From NCBI RefSeq assembly GCF_019175385.1, contig NC_083338.1, forward strand, positions 88,619,777 to 88,683,776: 64,000 bases of DNA, written 5' to 3'. Origin of the DNA: Lycium barbarum. Its lineage: Eukaryota > Streptophyta > Magnoliopsida > Solanales > Solanaceae. A program made the position numbers and the translations under genes. Shown here piece after piece: positions 51,377-64,000 of this stretch (its first letter is position 1; each line of letters opens with the position of its first letter). The notes under the pieces were generated by a model. It did no database searches. It was not told the origin of the DNA and saw nothing but the letters and a program-made list of their open reading frames with translations.

Positions 51377-52318
51377 TTAATATTGTCCTGGGAAAACTAC
51401 CCAGATGCTTCCCGTGTGGACCAAATGCTCCACCTCGAACTTGAAGGCTTCCCACTTCTCTATGTCGTGCCCTAAAGCCTCGAAATGACAGAGACACATC
51501 TTTCGGCGAACAATTCTTTCGGATTGAGCCCTCCTGGTCCTAATTGGCCTGATTTTCCCAATACTGACTAGTTTTTGGAAGATACTGGCATAGGAGTCAT
51601 TGAAATTGGTGAAATCGTAATGCCAAATGTGGGTATTCAGCGTAATCCCTTCAGTTGGTGAAACACTGTCATGGACCAAAAGTGAGTGTGGGCCCATAGT
51701 TTGGTGACACGCTTCTCGTCTATCAGCCCTATCATACTTTTCCTGAAGGCCAAGCACTCGTTGGCGGTATGACCTGCTTGATTTTGGTGAAAGGGGCACC
51801 TTTTATGTGAAAATACTAGGGCACAGGGTGGCAACCTATTGTGGCTGACACAGATTATCCCTTTGTTTCTGAGTTTGTCTAATATTTCCTTACACATGTC
51901 TTGGCGAGACATGGTAGGGACAAGACAAATCCTTGATTGCAATATCCCACCATTCGGGCATTGTCGGTCGAACGAATTCTACCCGTTCCTCAGGTTGCTC
52001 TCTTAGGCTTAGAGGTGCGGTAGAAGCGACCTCTCTTCTTGGGCTTGGAGGCGTGACGGAAGCTGCCTCTCTAGATGGCCAAGTGGGTTCTTGTGGGCCA
52101 GTATCCACCTCTTCCTCCTCTGATTCCTCGGCTATAGGGATGTACTCGGGAAGTATCTCTTTTCCTTTGTCCAAAACGCTCTCTCTTCGGTGTTCTTTTT
52201 CCATTGGTTCCTTGGCCCTGACTACTCGGATCTGCCTCTCGAGATCACAAATTTTGCGATGAAGTGAGCCATCATTTTCCTTTTTGTCCTCATCCTCTCG
52301 TGCGTTCTTGGCATCCAT
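51377..52318 (-). pseudogene. Element R: region with two further zinc-like blocks
   Basis: From the right: MDAKNAREDEDKKEN and a charged segment with IPIAEESEEEEVDTG; then, near 51790, CPFHQNQAGHTANECLAFRK, a Cys-His-His-Cys pattern; then, near 51450, CLCHFEALGHDIEKWEAFKF, the same pattern with the last Cys as Trp. Both share the trailing FK/FR..V..L/ID form of the 49000 block, so the block occurs three times in R. The frame is broken by shifts near 51890 and 51640. Confidence 0.6.
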
Positions 52319-52403
52319 CTTCGGATCCTGAGAAGATCACTAGACTTAGTACGGGTATTGTTTTCCATTGTTTTTCTTTGGGGTAGTGATCAGTACTTTG
52401 AGA

Positions 52404-53944
52404 TCAATTTAAGCATTTAAGCGGAACATATGAAAGCAAGTAAATCACATAAGCCAATTCAAGTATAAGAATATTGTTCGCATTCCTAAACCAAGGTGTA
52501 CTAATCGTTTGAAACATAAATGTGCCATTTGAATCAAACCATTTCCCTATAATTATAAAATGATAATAATATTCTTCCTCGAAGGGGTACAAAAGGATAA
52601 AGTAAAGACAGTGCACAAAAATAAATCGGCAGAAGTGTCCTCCGGTGGATGATGATGAAACTCGATTAGTCTTGACCTTCTTCACCTTTCGAAAGATAGT
52701 CTGGATATGAAGATGGGCCGATGTCAAAGTGGCTTCCATTAGAAACCCCTTATGGGTAAAAGTCAGTGGAGCAACATCATCTAAAATCTTCTTCATCCGG
52801 TCATCGACCTCAACCAAACAGTCATTAGTAAGCTCTAATTCATGTCTCAGACTCTATATGATGGCTTTTTCATGCTCAATCTTTTCTAAATATTTAGCAT
52901 CTCTTTGTCAGCTCTCCTCTGAAACAAACGGGCTCGAATCTCGGCTTGTGAATCCTTATCTTGTACACAACTATAGAGAATAGGTCTGGGACGAAGAGTA
53001 CCTTGTAAGTCGGCCCTTATCCAATCTTTATACTCCACCACATAACCCGGACGAAACCTATCCTCGGTGGTCTATCGATGCCATAGTCAATGATAAAATC
53101 TCCCATGCCTCCGACCTGAGGTACGACTTGAATCCTTCCAAATTGTCTCAAGACCGTAGCAGGCAGCGCGTTAGGTTGAATCCCTCGGATCCCCATAAGC
53201 GGTAAAAATGGACACTTCCTACCCTTAACCACAACTTTATCAGACGCAAAGTCATGGAACATCCATTGAAAACTTTCTTCTTTTAACCTAGAAAAGTGAA
53301 GGTCCAACTTTGTTTGTTTTGTTCCTCGAAGCTCGGGCTAAAATCAAGAAGGCCATCCCTTTCTCCCGGCTTACTTAGGTGTTGTTCACCCCTAACTTTG
53401 ATTATATGCTTAAGGATCCACCATTGTAGGAGTAGGTTACAACCTTGGAAGTATTTGTAATAGTTCCGGCATAGGCTCAAAGCTCGGTACAAGTCGACTA
53501 GGATAATTAGGGTTAGGTCAAAGTATTTAGTTTCTTCTTGTTGGGTTATGCCATAGAAGATGGCATGGGCAACTGAAATGACTGGGGTGTCTATGGCTAA
53601 TGACAAATATTTAGGAAAAACCATAGTTCCCAGAAAGCAAATGACGAAGGCTAAAGGTCGGGTGGCCGTCCGTTCGACATAAGTCTTGAACTCCCCGAGA
53701 TGTTCCACAAATCCACTTGGGCTCCCAAACCTTTGTATAACTCTCTAAAGGGTATGGTTGGACCATTAGCGTAATTTAAGGAAAGCATTTTGCAGATTTG
53801 GGAGTAGGTGGGTTTTTCTGGTATTAAGGAATTTTGGTCGGGTTTCTTTCTTCTTTTTAATCTCGAGACTACGCTAGTCAATACGTCCTTGAACTCCTCT
53901 AAGATAAGTGTCATCTCGACGTCATCCCCAAATCGAAAAACCAT
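52404..53944 (-). pseudogene. Element R: ORF1 (DUF7745/plant-mobile-domain-like)
   Basis: The right end encodes VFRFGDDVEMTLILEEFKDVL, then CKMLSLNYANGPTI, LAFVICFLGTMVFPK, LTLIILVDLYRALSLC, YFQGCNLLLQWWILKHI. This set of phrases resembles the DUF7745/plant mobile domain that I associate with ORF1 of Ogre-type elements; the assignment is from memory. Frame shifts occur near 53680 and 53300. 52404-52817 continues with DDRMKKILDDVAP. The function of ORF1 is unknown. Confidence 0.65.
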
Positions 53945-54701
53945 CCTATATTGGTCCTAAAACCCGATAATTACCTCTACTAATTCCTTGCAACCCGTCA
54001 CAGTCATAATGGATGTCATATTTCCTAAATGACATGAAATACCTTTTTTCTCATCCAGGGACATTTGGCCCCACCAAATACGTAGCAACTCTGGTGTAGC
54101 CAAAACCATGTCAAAATTCAAGTTAATCGACACCTATAAAATAGAAGTTAAGTTTAATTCCCCCCCCCCCCCCCCCCACACCCTCCCCCTACCCCATGAG
54201 GCAATAGTTCAATTCATAGGCACATTACATGTTTTCAAATAGCACATAATACAAGATGCGGTGTTTTTTGGGTCATAAACCGTACTTGACACGGGGTAGT
54301 CTTTCTATCGGGTTTGGACACGTCTAAAATATCCAAACCACCCGGTCTACTTCATATTTGGATTTGGCTTAGCTCTAACTTAGGCATACGTAAGAGTGGG
54401 CTTTTCGAATTGACGTTGGACCCGAGCAGACTACTCGGGGCGAACCGTTGTCGGCCATTGGGTGACCACACACCAACTTAACATTCAACGTGTTACAAAG
54501 AAAGGGTGTTTCGGGTTTTTTTTAGTGAGGGCTAGACCGCGATCCCGCGTGTCCCCTTTGAAACCATACTTTTTGCCAGGAGTGGAGGAGTTTATGATAT
54601 GAACGCATGACAGTTCCAAATTGAGAAATTTTAAACACATAAGAAAATAATATAGTTAAAATCACATTATATTGAAACCCTTATGGTTAGAATTTAGGAA
54701 T
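53945..54701 (-). other. Element R leader between primer site and ORF1
   Basis: No coding similarity. Contains a C homopolymer at about 54162-54177. This is the 5' untranslated leader of R on the minus strand. Confidence 0.6.
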
Positions 54702-54719
54702 TCCCCAGCGGAGTCGCCA
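54702..54719 (-). promoter_or_regulatory. Element R primer binding site (tRNA-Arg type)
   Basis: The minus strand reads TGGCGACTCCGCTGGGGA, the form complementary to tRNA-Arg that is used by Ogre elements, as I recall. It starts 4 nt after the LTR end (minus-strand TGTAACA at 54724). Confidence 0.8.
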
Positions 54720-54723
54720 TATG

Positions 54724-56497
<1,774 letters not shown>

Positions 56498-57526
56498 TGT
56501 TACATCTCAGAAGTTTTGAGTTTTTGCATTGTGAATAGACTAACGCGATCTTAAGGTAAGCATGAAGTCCTTACGAGGTTAAGGAAAGTATTAGATAGCT
56601 TAAAGTGTGTACCATAGAATTTTGAAGTCATATGAATATGTGAAGTAAGTTCGTTGGAAGAAGTGCGATGTAAATCATTTTTGGAAAGGTTTTCGCAAAT
56701 AGTTGATTTGATGCGTATTTAGTTATTTAGTAATGTCTTGAGGAGTTGCCATAAGGCCTCTTAGATGGTTAATGAAGTGTTAAATAAGTGGTCGTATAAC
56801 TCAACTTTTCCGAAGTTGCTCTCGTTGATTCTCGTTCGATCTCAAATCCTTATGGAACTTTATAAGGGTTCGTATAACCATTCCAGAGAAGGCCAATCCC
56901 TGGTGGGATTATACGGTCACCTATACAGACCGTATAAGTGTCCGTATAACCAAGTCGGGTCACTTTTTCTAGATTGTTTTTCCTTTTTTATAAATATATG
57001 ACCCAAGTTCATATTTTTTATTTTCCACTTCTCCCAATCACTTAAAAGCTCTAGAGCCATCTCTCAAGCATATTCCACTCAAACCCAAGATAAATCAAAG
57101 ATCAAGTAGCAAGAATCAAGATATCCATGTGTTGGAAGACTTGCTAGGGTTAGTAGGCTTCAAGAATTCCTTGGGTATTGAAGCTAGGGTTTTCATAAAA
57201 GTTTATAACTTGCTCCAAAGCTCATTTTTATGAGGAAAAACGTTAGTCTTCATGCTCATTTCATTTTTTTAAGAATGCTTAGTTGTTGAATAACTTGGGT
57301 GAAAGGAGAAAGTAGAAGATGAGGTCTAAATGTAGATTTCATGATGTTTGTGAGTAGTAAACTAACCTGAGTCATGATTCTTAGTATGCCATGGATATAA
57401 TATTGCTATGAAGGGTATTAATGATGACAAGGAAGTGTTGTACAAAATTATGCAAATGGTGGATGTGAAGTTGTTAATGTATGTTGAATATGAGAATGAA
57501 TTTTGAGTCTTAATTGAATATGACTA
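56498..57526 (+). repeat. LTR A, 5' part, interrupted by B
   Basis: It starts TGTTACATCTCAG and is related to the T2 LTR start. It carries CCGTATAA/TTATACGG motifs (56866-56946) and a TATA-like TTTATAAATATATG (about 56987). It breaks off at GACTA (57522-57526), where B begins. Confidence 0.75.
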
Positions 57527-57575
57527 TGTCACGACCCAACCGGAGGGCCATGACGGGCACCCGGTGCTAACCTAC
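57527..57575 (-). repeat. LTR B, terminal 49 bp, interrupted by C
   Basis: It begins TGTCACGACCCAACCGGAGG, the inverted LTR terminus of the T1 family, and runs 49 bp to CCTAC before C begins. Homologous T1 sequence continues CTACCGAGCACC, so the break is internal to the LTR. Confidence 0.8.
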
Positions 57576-60107
57576 TGTAACACTCGGTAAATTCAGGTTA
57601 GGTGTGAATATGTAAAAATCTAGTATTAAGATGATACTATACCTTTATGAATCCATTCTTGATGAATTCGGGTGGAAGATGGTCATTTTGAAGTCAAACA
57701 ACAATTAATGTTCTTAAGGGCTCTTAAATTCGCCTATGTTTTGGTAGGTCTGTATTCTGGGCGATTTTCATGAAAATGTGTTGCGAATTTGGAACATTTT
57801 CCTGGATCAAATTTGTAGATCTTTGAAATATCTTTCCAATGGTAGGTCGCCCAGCCCGAGAAACGTTATGTACAAAAAATTATGTCCGTTTTACTGAAGG
57901 GCGCAAAAGATGGAGATTTCTCCCAAAGTACGCCCAGAATATACGGGACGTCCTTTAAAGTACGGGACATCCTTTTAGGACGTACTTCTTCCGTTTCTGG
58001 TAGAAAATTGGGTTTAAAATGGGTATGGTCTTATTTTGTTCCCATGTTTTTCATCCTTCCAAACCCTAGGGATGAAAATCATCCCTCCAAGTCTTCAAAT
58101 CAAAGGTAAGAACACCCTTAACATTACTAATCTATTCTAACATCAAACCCATGATTCTTAACATGATTCTTATGACCAAAACCTAGGGTTTGCAGCATAA
58201 TTCTTCCCAAAGTGATTCAAGCTAGGGTTTACGTGTTCTTCATTAGGAAAGTGAATGGTTAAACTTTGTTTAACATATTAACGTATGTCTATTTAAAAAT
58301 AAAATCCTTTTTGAATATAAAGGTAATTTATATGTCTCTCTTCTGAAAACTGGTTTTGGATGTATGTCTCTTTTAAAAATAAAATCCTTTTTGAATATAA
58401 AGGTAATTTATATGTGTCTCTTTTGAAAACTGGTTTTGGATGTATGTCTCTTTTAAAAATCCTTTTTGACTATGAAAGTGATTTGTATGTCTATATTTTA
58501 AAATTCATCTTTTCATGTATGTCTAGATTTTTCCAAAAATCTTTCTTGAAGTATGTCTATATTCCAAAAAATCATCTTTTCAACTATGTCTACTTGTGAA
58601 GTACGCTTATATTATGGAAGCATGAATTGTATTTGAGAATCCTTCCCTGATTGTTTGTATAAGTTATAACTCTTGTTTGGTGGAATGTATTCTGGAATTA
58701 AAGATGATTTCTTTTAGACAAGGTCATGCGTGTGTAGGGTCAAGCCCGCATCGAACCTTGTACGAACTATACTACTTTGTGAAACTTGCTTTTCCCATTA
58801 TCGGATGATTGAACTTAATCTTCTAAAGGTTGGACCTTAAAATTGTTTTGTTGTTGAATGGGTTTCTTGAACTTGAAATTGAATAAGATATTTGAATAAG
58901 ATTCTAAATCGGTTATGACTTGAAATTCCTCTATTTTGAGATGATGACTTGAGAAGTGAGATTCGTCTCTAAGCCATGACTGATGATTCGGTAATATGCC
59001 ATGATTTGTATTTTGTTGGTGTTTGGGCCTGTATGGGCAAGCTGTGCTAATCCGGAGGACGATTAGCCGTTATGGATCCTAACGTATCGATATGAGTATT
59101 GTTGTGTCAGTCCAGAGGACGATTAACCTCCGTTGCTTCCTAGCGCGGAGTATCTATTGCTGTGCTAGCCTAGAGAATGATTAGCCTCCGTATCTTCCTA
59201 GACTGGTCATGTGTGTGTAGGGTCAAGCCCGCATCGAACCTTATACGAACTATACTACTTTGTGAAACTCGCTTTTCCCATTATCGGATGATTGAACTTA
59301 ATCTTCTAAAGGTTGGACCTTAAAATTGTTTTGTTGTTGAATGGGTTTCTTGAACTTGAAATTGAATAAGAGATTTGAATAAGATTCTAAATCGGTTATG
59401 ACTTGAAATGCCTCTATTTTGAGATGATGACTTGAGAAGTGAGATTCGGCTCTAAGCCATGATTGATGATTCGGTAATATGCCATGATTTGTATTTTGTT
59501 GGTGTTTGGGCCTGTATGGCCAAGCTGTGCTAATCCAGAGGATGATTAGCCATTATGGATCCTAACGTATCGATATGAGTATTGTTGTGTCAGTTTAGAG
59601 GACGATTGACCTCCGTTGCTTCCTGGCGTGGAATATCTATTGCTGTGCTAGTCCAGAAGACGATCAGCCTCCGTATCTTCATAGATTGGAGTATCCATGG
59701 CTGTGCTAGTCCAGAGGACGATTAGCCTCCGTTGCTTCCAAGCCCGGAGTATCTATTGCTGTGCTAGTCCAGAGGATGATTAGCCTCCGCGGTTTCCTAA
59801 CCCGGAGTATCGATTGATTGATCTACCTGTGAGTGGCTTGTTTCATATCTTGTTGCCTGTGAGTGGCTTATGGTGATTTGAATTTGTCGGTGAAATACTT
59901 GGCCTGGTAAATGGTAAGGAGTTAAGTTAATGTGTCTGTCATTGTTGGATTCTTTGACGACTCTTTAATGTTGCTAACTCACTTTATTCTTGGGTTTGAA
60001 CTGTTATTTTCATTGATATCATTTTATTGATTTTATACATGATATCTTGTTTTTTTAACTATTGCCCCTTAGACACTCACTCAGTACCCAGGACTCAGGC
60101 ATACCTG
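57576..60107 (+). repeat. LTR C, 5' part, with nested tandem arrays, interrupted by D
   Basis: It starts TGTAACACTCGG. Inside are an approximately 80-bp tandem repeat (58284-58500), a 483-bp tandem duplication (58722-59204 and 59205-59687) and an array of approximately 60-bp units (59040-59205 and 59520-59815). It breaks at ATACC (60103-60107), where D begins. Confidence 0.75.
58722..59815 (+). repeat. 483-bp tandem duplication containing approximately 60-bp hairpin units
   Basis: GGTCATGYGTGTGTAGGGTC starts at 58722 and again at 59205. Each copy ends in several approximately 60-bp units built around GCTAATC...GATTAGC or related arms with a core CCAGAGGAC. Three units close copy 1 and about five close copy 2. 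Confidence 0.88.
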
Positions 60108-60290
60108 TCACGACCCAACTAGGGGCCGTGACGGGTACCCGGGGCTAACCACCGAGCACCGCTCGTTCTATTACTCATCATGCTCATTTAATGCTCCTTT
60201 ATCAATTTTATACTCGACTCATGAGAAAATCGTCTTTCATTTGAGAACATAAAATACTTTTATATACACAAGCCTTTGGGCCATCAAAAT

Positions 60291-60353
<63 letters not shown>

Positions 60354-60567
60354 TAGCAATCTCGTGAGACCATCTAACCCACACTACGCATCTACGAGCC
60401 TCTACTGGAGTGCTAAACATAAGGACAGGACAAGACCCCGCCATGCCCAAAAATACCTATACATGACTATATACGCAAAAGAATAATCAAGCAACTCCGG
60501 GACAAAGGAGTGCTTTCAATTAGCTGACAGCTTCTACGGATCTGGGTCGAGCTCTCCTCCCTGTCTA

Positions 60568-60626
60568 CCTGTGGGCATGAACATAGCGTCCAAAGAAAAC
60601 GGACGTCAGTACGAACATTGTACTGA
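60568..60626 (-). other. Three-stem-loop LTR module (LTR D)
   Basis: CTGTG pairs with CATAG (weak), CGTCC (60587-60591) pairs with GGACG (60601-60605), and TCAGTAC (60606-60612) pairs perfectly with GTACTGA (60620-60626). Confidence 0.72.
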
Positions 60627-61281
60627 GTATGAGAGGCATAAACAATAAAATGAGACAATGATACAAAGGGAGATGTCAATACGGAACATCTATATCTGAC
60701 TGTTAACTATAAAGAAAATAAGTCATGCTGTCTTACTGATACTCATCATCGTATTATTTATGCATAATGTATAAGCTGCCCGTCTTTATAGGTACGGTGT
60801 GATAATCATAACATTAGCATGCGTCCAGGCCTCCCGCGTCCGGGGTATCATCTCATACCGCCCACTAGTGGTGTCTGCCAATGTCATTTGGCCATGGTGT
60901 ATAGCTAGCAGTGACTGCCCGGCCATATAGGCGCGGTGTTATATCATCATCATCATAACATGCTTATCATATTATAGTACATGCATAAGGCTCAAGATCG
61001 ACAATACTTTATCGGGGGGACGTAAGATCGTGATCCCTCGATCTCATTATGGCGCAATCATTGACATTCTGCCTCACCTTGAAGTAATTAGCAAATAAGG
61101 TAAGTGTAAGCAATAAATAACATCATTATCATTATGGCATCATCATATCATATCTCTTATCTTATATAGCCATTTATGGGTATAGTCTTTTAGCTTTCCG
61201 GGATATAGGAACTCACGAAGAGGAAATAAAATCATGCTATAGGATTCATGCCATTTGAAAGAAAGGACTAGCCTCACATAC

Positions 61282-62398
61282 TGATAAGTTGGTATTTTAC
61301 CAACGTGTCTCTTCTTTAATCTTATATTTTTGCTATGTTTGCTTGCGAAAATAGTGCATTTAATATCATTTACATCTATTTTACAGGTTTTATATGATTT
61401 ATAAGTGATCGGAAGAAACCAAGTGAAAATAAAGTCAAAAAGAGGTCAAATTGGACAGATTTGCAAAACTGTCAAAACTGGACAGTTTTGCAAAAATGGG
61501 ACAGATTCGCAAAAAACGGGCAGAACTGCAAAAACGAAAATCTGGGGCATATTTTGTCATTTTTTGGACTTGGAAAAATTGGGAAACATAAAAGGAAGAC
61601 TAGGGGGCAAAAACATATCATCTTTGGTAGCTCCCACAAGTTGGAAGCTAGGGTTCCTACAAAAATTGTTCTTTCTTCTTTTTAATCCTTGTTGATGGGA
61701 ATATCTTGGTGATAATTAAGATTGACACTCTTGTTGTGCTTATTTATTCATTTGCATTGTTCTTAATCAAGTAAGTTTTTGCTATTTTAATTATTCTTGT
61801 TCTTGAATGTTTTCAAGGGATTAGCTAACCTTTGAACTTGCCCATTTACTTTGTTTAAAACTCGGAAGAGGAAAAACGGAGTTGGGATAGGATAATTAAC
61901 ATGAATTTGGGGTGTTAACCCTCATCTAATGGAAATTGACCTAGGAATAGGCAATACCACTTGTAGCCATATTCGGGTGTTCTTAATGCTCCTAATTGCT
62001 TGAGGGATCTTCAATTGGGTAGTCTAGTTAATCTTCGGAAGAAGTTAATTTAGAGTCATTATCCGAGGCTAAATAACATAAACTAGCGATTATTTACAAT
62101 TCGTGAAATAGATTGGATCGTTACTTGAGAAGTAGTTTCCCTTCTTCCATTCTTGTTGCCATTGATCAATTTACTTGCTTTGTAGATTAGAATTTATATT
62201 TCCATATTTTATAAAAACCTTATAAAAAACAACCATTGATGCGTTCGGGCATAGCTATTGTTAGTGATAAATCCTAATCTGCTTAAATCACCTACATATT
62301 GTTCTCTGTGGGATTCGACCCCGACTCATAGTTGGGTAAATTATATTTGCATACGACCGTGCCCATTCTAATTAATAGGGTGGATTTGGACGTTATCA
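61282..62398 (+). mobile_element. Solo LTR E inside LTR D
   Basis: It begins TGATAAGTTGG and ends GACGTTATCA, flanked by CATAC (61277-61281 and 62399-62403). The uninterrupted site is expected from T2: the inverted form of GGTATGTG. At 1117 bp with inverted TGATAA/TTATCA ends and no internal domain, this is a solo LTR left by LTR-LTR recombination. TCTGTGGGATTCGACCCCGAC near its 3' end is a phrase I associate with Tat/Athila-lineage LTRs. Confidence 0.9.
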
Positions 62399-62703
62399 CA
62401 TACCTTTGACGTTTAACTAAGCTATCGCTTGCTTGCTCTCCTTCCATATCACGTTTCTACCTTCAAGAGAGAATTCGCACTAACGTTAGTTCAGTCAACT
62501 ATAAGGACGCGTGACTATTTCTAGGGAAAATTGGGCAGCACTTCCTTTGTTTATGCTACTTTTCCCATATTCTATCTCAACTCCCAAACGCTCACAACAA
62601 CATTCACAATATTGCAATCAACAATCATCATTTATATACATTGACCACAATCCACCATTTCTCTTCAATTTCTCCACATTTATGGTTATAGCTTACTATC
62701 GCG

Positions 62704-63577
62704 TGTCACACCCTAATTCCATTAGGGTGTGATGGGCACCCGGCCCCACATCCGGAGTCGAGCGAACCCACAGACCTTTAGTGCACACACAATCTTATTA
62801 GACTTTTAAATCGAATAAAAATAAAATACATAATAAACTTTCAAAATATTCTTTTTCGATGTTTTCCAAATCAAACAGAATCTGTGATCTTATAGAATTT
62901 ATCACATAATATAGAATAACATATCGGCTGATGGAGCCGCTTACAAAACCGACATACTATACCCACGACTCTGTCTGCAAAGTCTCTAACTTCGAACAAA
63001 CAATCATAGTACATATACTCTGACTCAGCAACCCTCCAGGAACAAATGGACTTGCCAATCCAGCTGAAGCATCTTCTAGCTATGTCCTGTACTCATCTGG
63101 GTGTACTTGCGTGGTATGAAACGCATCCCCCGAAGAACAGGGGGTCAGTACGGAATATGTACTGAGTATGTAAAGCATGGAATACAACAAACAAAATTAT
63201 AATCGAAAGAAACGATACAAAAGTGAGTACTCTTTCAGAATACCAAAATACTTATTCTTTAGAATGCAAATCGTATATATATATATATATATATACTGAT
63301 GCCAAATGTCAGAAGAAGTACGGAAAGTAAGTAGATCATCCAGAGTATCAAAATGTGTATTTTTCCAAACACAAATCGCGCGTGCCCACAGCGTATGTCA
63401 TCATATACGTTTACACATAACTGACTCATATGTAACATAATAGTGCCGAGGAACGTACGGCCCGATCCACATATATAACATATTAGTGCCGAGGAACGTT
63501 CGGCCCGATCCACAAATGTATTTGCTGCGGAACGTGCAACCCGATCCATATACACATATTATATTGCTGTGGCACGG
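62704..63577 (-). repeat. LTR F (N1/Q family), interrupted by G
   Basis: It begins TGTCACACCCTAATTCC, the inverted terminus of the N1/Q family, and includes the stem-loop module (stem 1 at 63145-63165, perfect). A tandem array of approximately 42-bp units with GTGCCGAGGAACGT starts at 63443; LTR G cuts the array at 63578. Confidence 0.85.
63443..63577 (-). repeat. Approximately 42-bp tandem array in LTR F
   Basis: Units start at 63443, 63486 and about 63523, with a fourth partial unit at about 63564. The core is CGAGGAACGT followed by CGGCCCGATCCAC. Confidence 0.8.
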
Positions 63578-64000
63578 TGCTATATCCCGTATTTTTGAAC
63601 GTCGGATTATTTGTAAGTTGAGGTGGGGCCCACACGTCAAGATTTTTTTTGGAACATGTGACAAGCTATATGAATCAAATATGTAAAGTTAAACACAACT
63701 AATGAAAGACCCTTGGGCCAAATCAAAGTGGAAGCCCTCCAAACGAATATTTTTAAGAAAAAGTTTCCGGGTGACCTGACTTGGAGGGGCAAAAACGGTA
63801 TTATAAGTTTGGAATTTGGAAAAATACCAAGAGATAGAAGTTATAGTTAATTAAATTAGCTTTCCAACCATAGGTCGTGGGTTCCTAGGTGAAGTCGGTA
63901 CAAGGAGATATGGACGTTTTACGGTCGAAAGGTCAGTGGGCTATGCCCAACTCGGGACCAACCGGTTTGGCCCAAGAAAAATGAAAAGAAAAAAAAATGA
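63578..64000 (+). repeat. LTR G (N2 family), 5' part, leaves window
   Basis: It begins TGCTATATCCCGTATTTTTG after CACGG (63573-63577). It matches the inverted N2 LTR end (about 43400-43700): GTGGGGCCCACA, AGTTAAACACAAC, GACCCTTGGGCCAAATC, and CCAACCATAGGTCGTG. The rest of the element lies beyond 64000. Confidence 0.82.

Larger units (their letters stand above)
60108..62703 (-). repeat. LTR D (T2-related), with solo LTR E inside, interrupted by F
   Basis: It begins TGTCACGACCCAACTAGGGG and follows the inverted T2 LTR throughout (for example GGGCATGAAC near 60573 and GGGAAAATTGGGCAGC near 62522). It carries a (TA)n tract (60290-60350) and a perfect stem-2 copy of the module. It is split by E and broken at 62703, where F begins. 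Confidence 0.88.

Overview
This window is a repeat-dominated stretch of a large plant nuclear genome. Gene-poor, LTR-retrotransposon-saturated DNA, initiator-tRNA-Met primer sites, a Tekay-type chromodomain tail on the integrases, and a polypurine-tract hairpin (ACATTCGAGGACGAATGT) that I associate from memory with Solanaceae all point to an asterid, probably a Solanaceae species. No intact host gene, rRNA, tRNA or CRISPR array is supported. Nearly everything can be assigned to LTR retrotransposons, most of them inserted into one another, and five insertions can be closed exactly by matching 5-bp target-site duplications (TSDs).

Layout. 1-3335 is the 3' end and complete 3' LTR of a plus-strand element (Q) that enters from the left. 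3336-6300 is AT-rich DNA with no supported gene. About 6300-9608 looks like one more plus-strand LTR. 9609-10008 plus 48222-about 56497 is a minus-strand Ogre/Tat-like element (R): LTR, tRNA-Arg-type primer site, extra ORF1, gag and the start of protease. R is split by T1 (10009-48221, minus strand, TSD ATCAG), a decayed Tekay/Del-type chromovirus. T1 is itself split twice. T2 (13551-32058, plus strand, TSD CCTGA) is a younger chromovirus of the same type; its 5' LTR is split by N1 (15282-23649, minus, TSD TATAT). N2 (34323-43825, minus, TSD AAGAG) lies in the protease region of T1. N1 and N2 have full LTRs, primer sites and polypurine tracts but no gag-pol, so they are non-autonomous (LARD-like). 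By-eye LTR divergence falls from T1 (about 8%) to T2 and N2 (about 5%) to N1 (about 2%), in step with nesting order.

56498-64000 is an unclosed stack of LTR starts, each interrupting the previous one: A(+), B(-), C(+), D(-), then a solo LTR E inside D (61282-62398, TSD CATAC), F(-) inside D and G(+) inside F.

The most interesting signal is conserved RNA-like structure shared by coding and non-coding elements. Behind the primer site, all four closed elements carry a 35-36-nt hairpin of fixed geometry. Three of its loops are self-complementary (GCGCGC, GCGCGC, TGTACA), like a retroviral dimer-initiation loop, and about 50 nt further lies an invariant 13-mer, GTGCGATAGAGCC. Eleven LTR copies carry a three-stem-loop module with compensatory changes. 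A perfect inverted repeat sits 16-18 nt before the 3' LTR. Together these suggest that N1, N2 and Q are replicated in trans by T1/T2-like elements.
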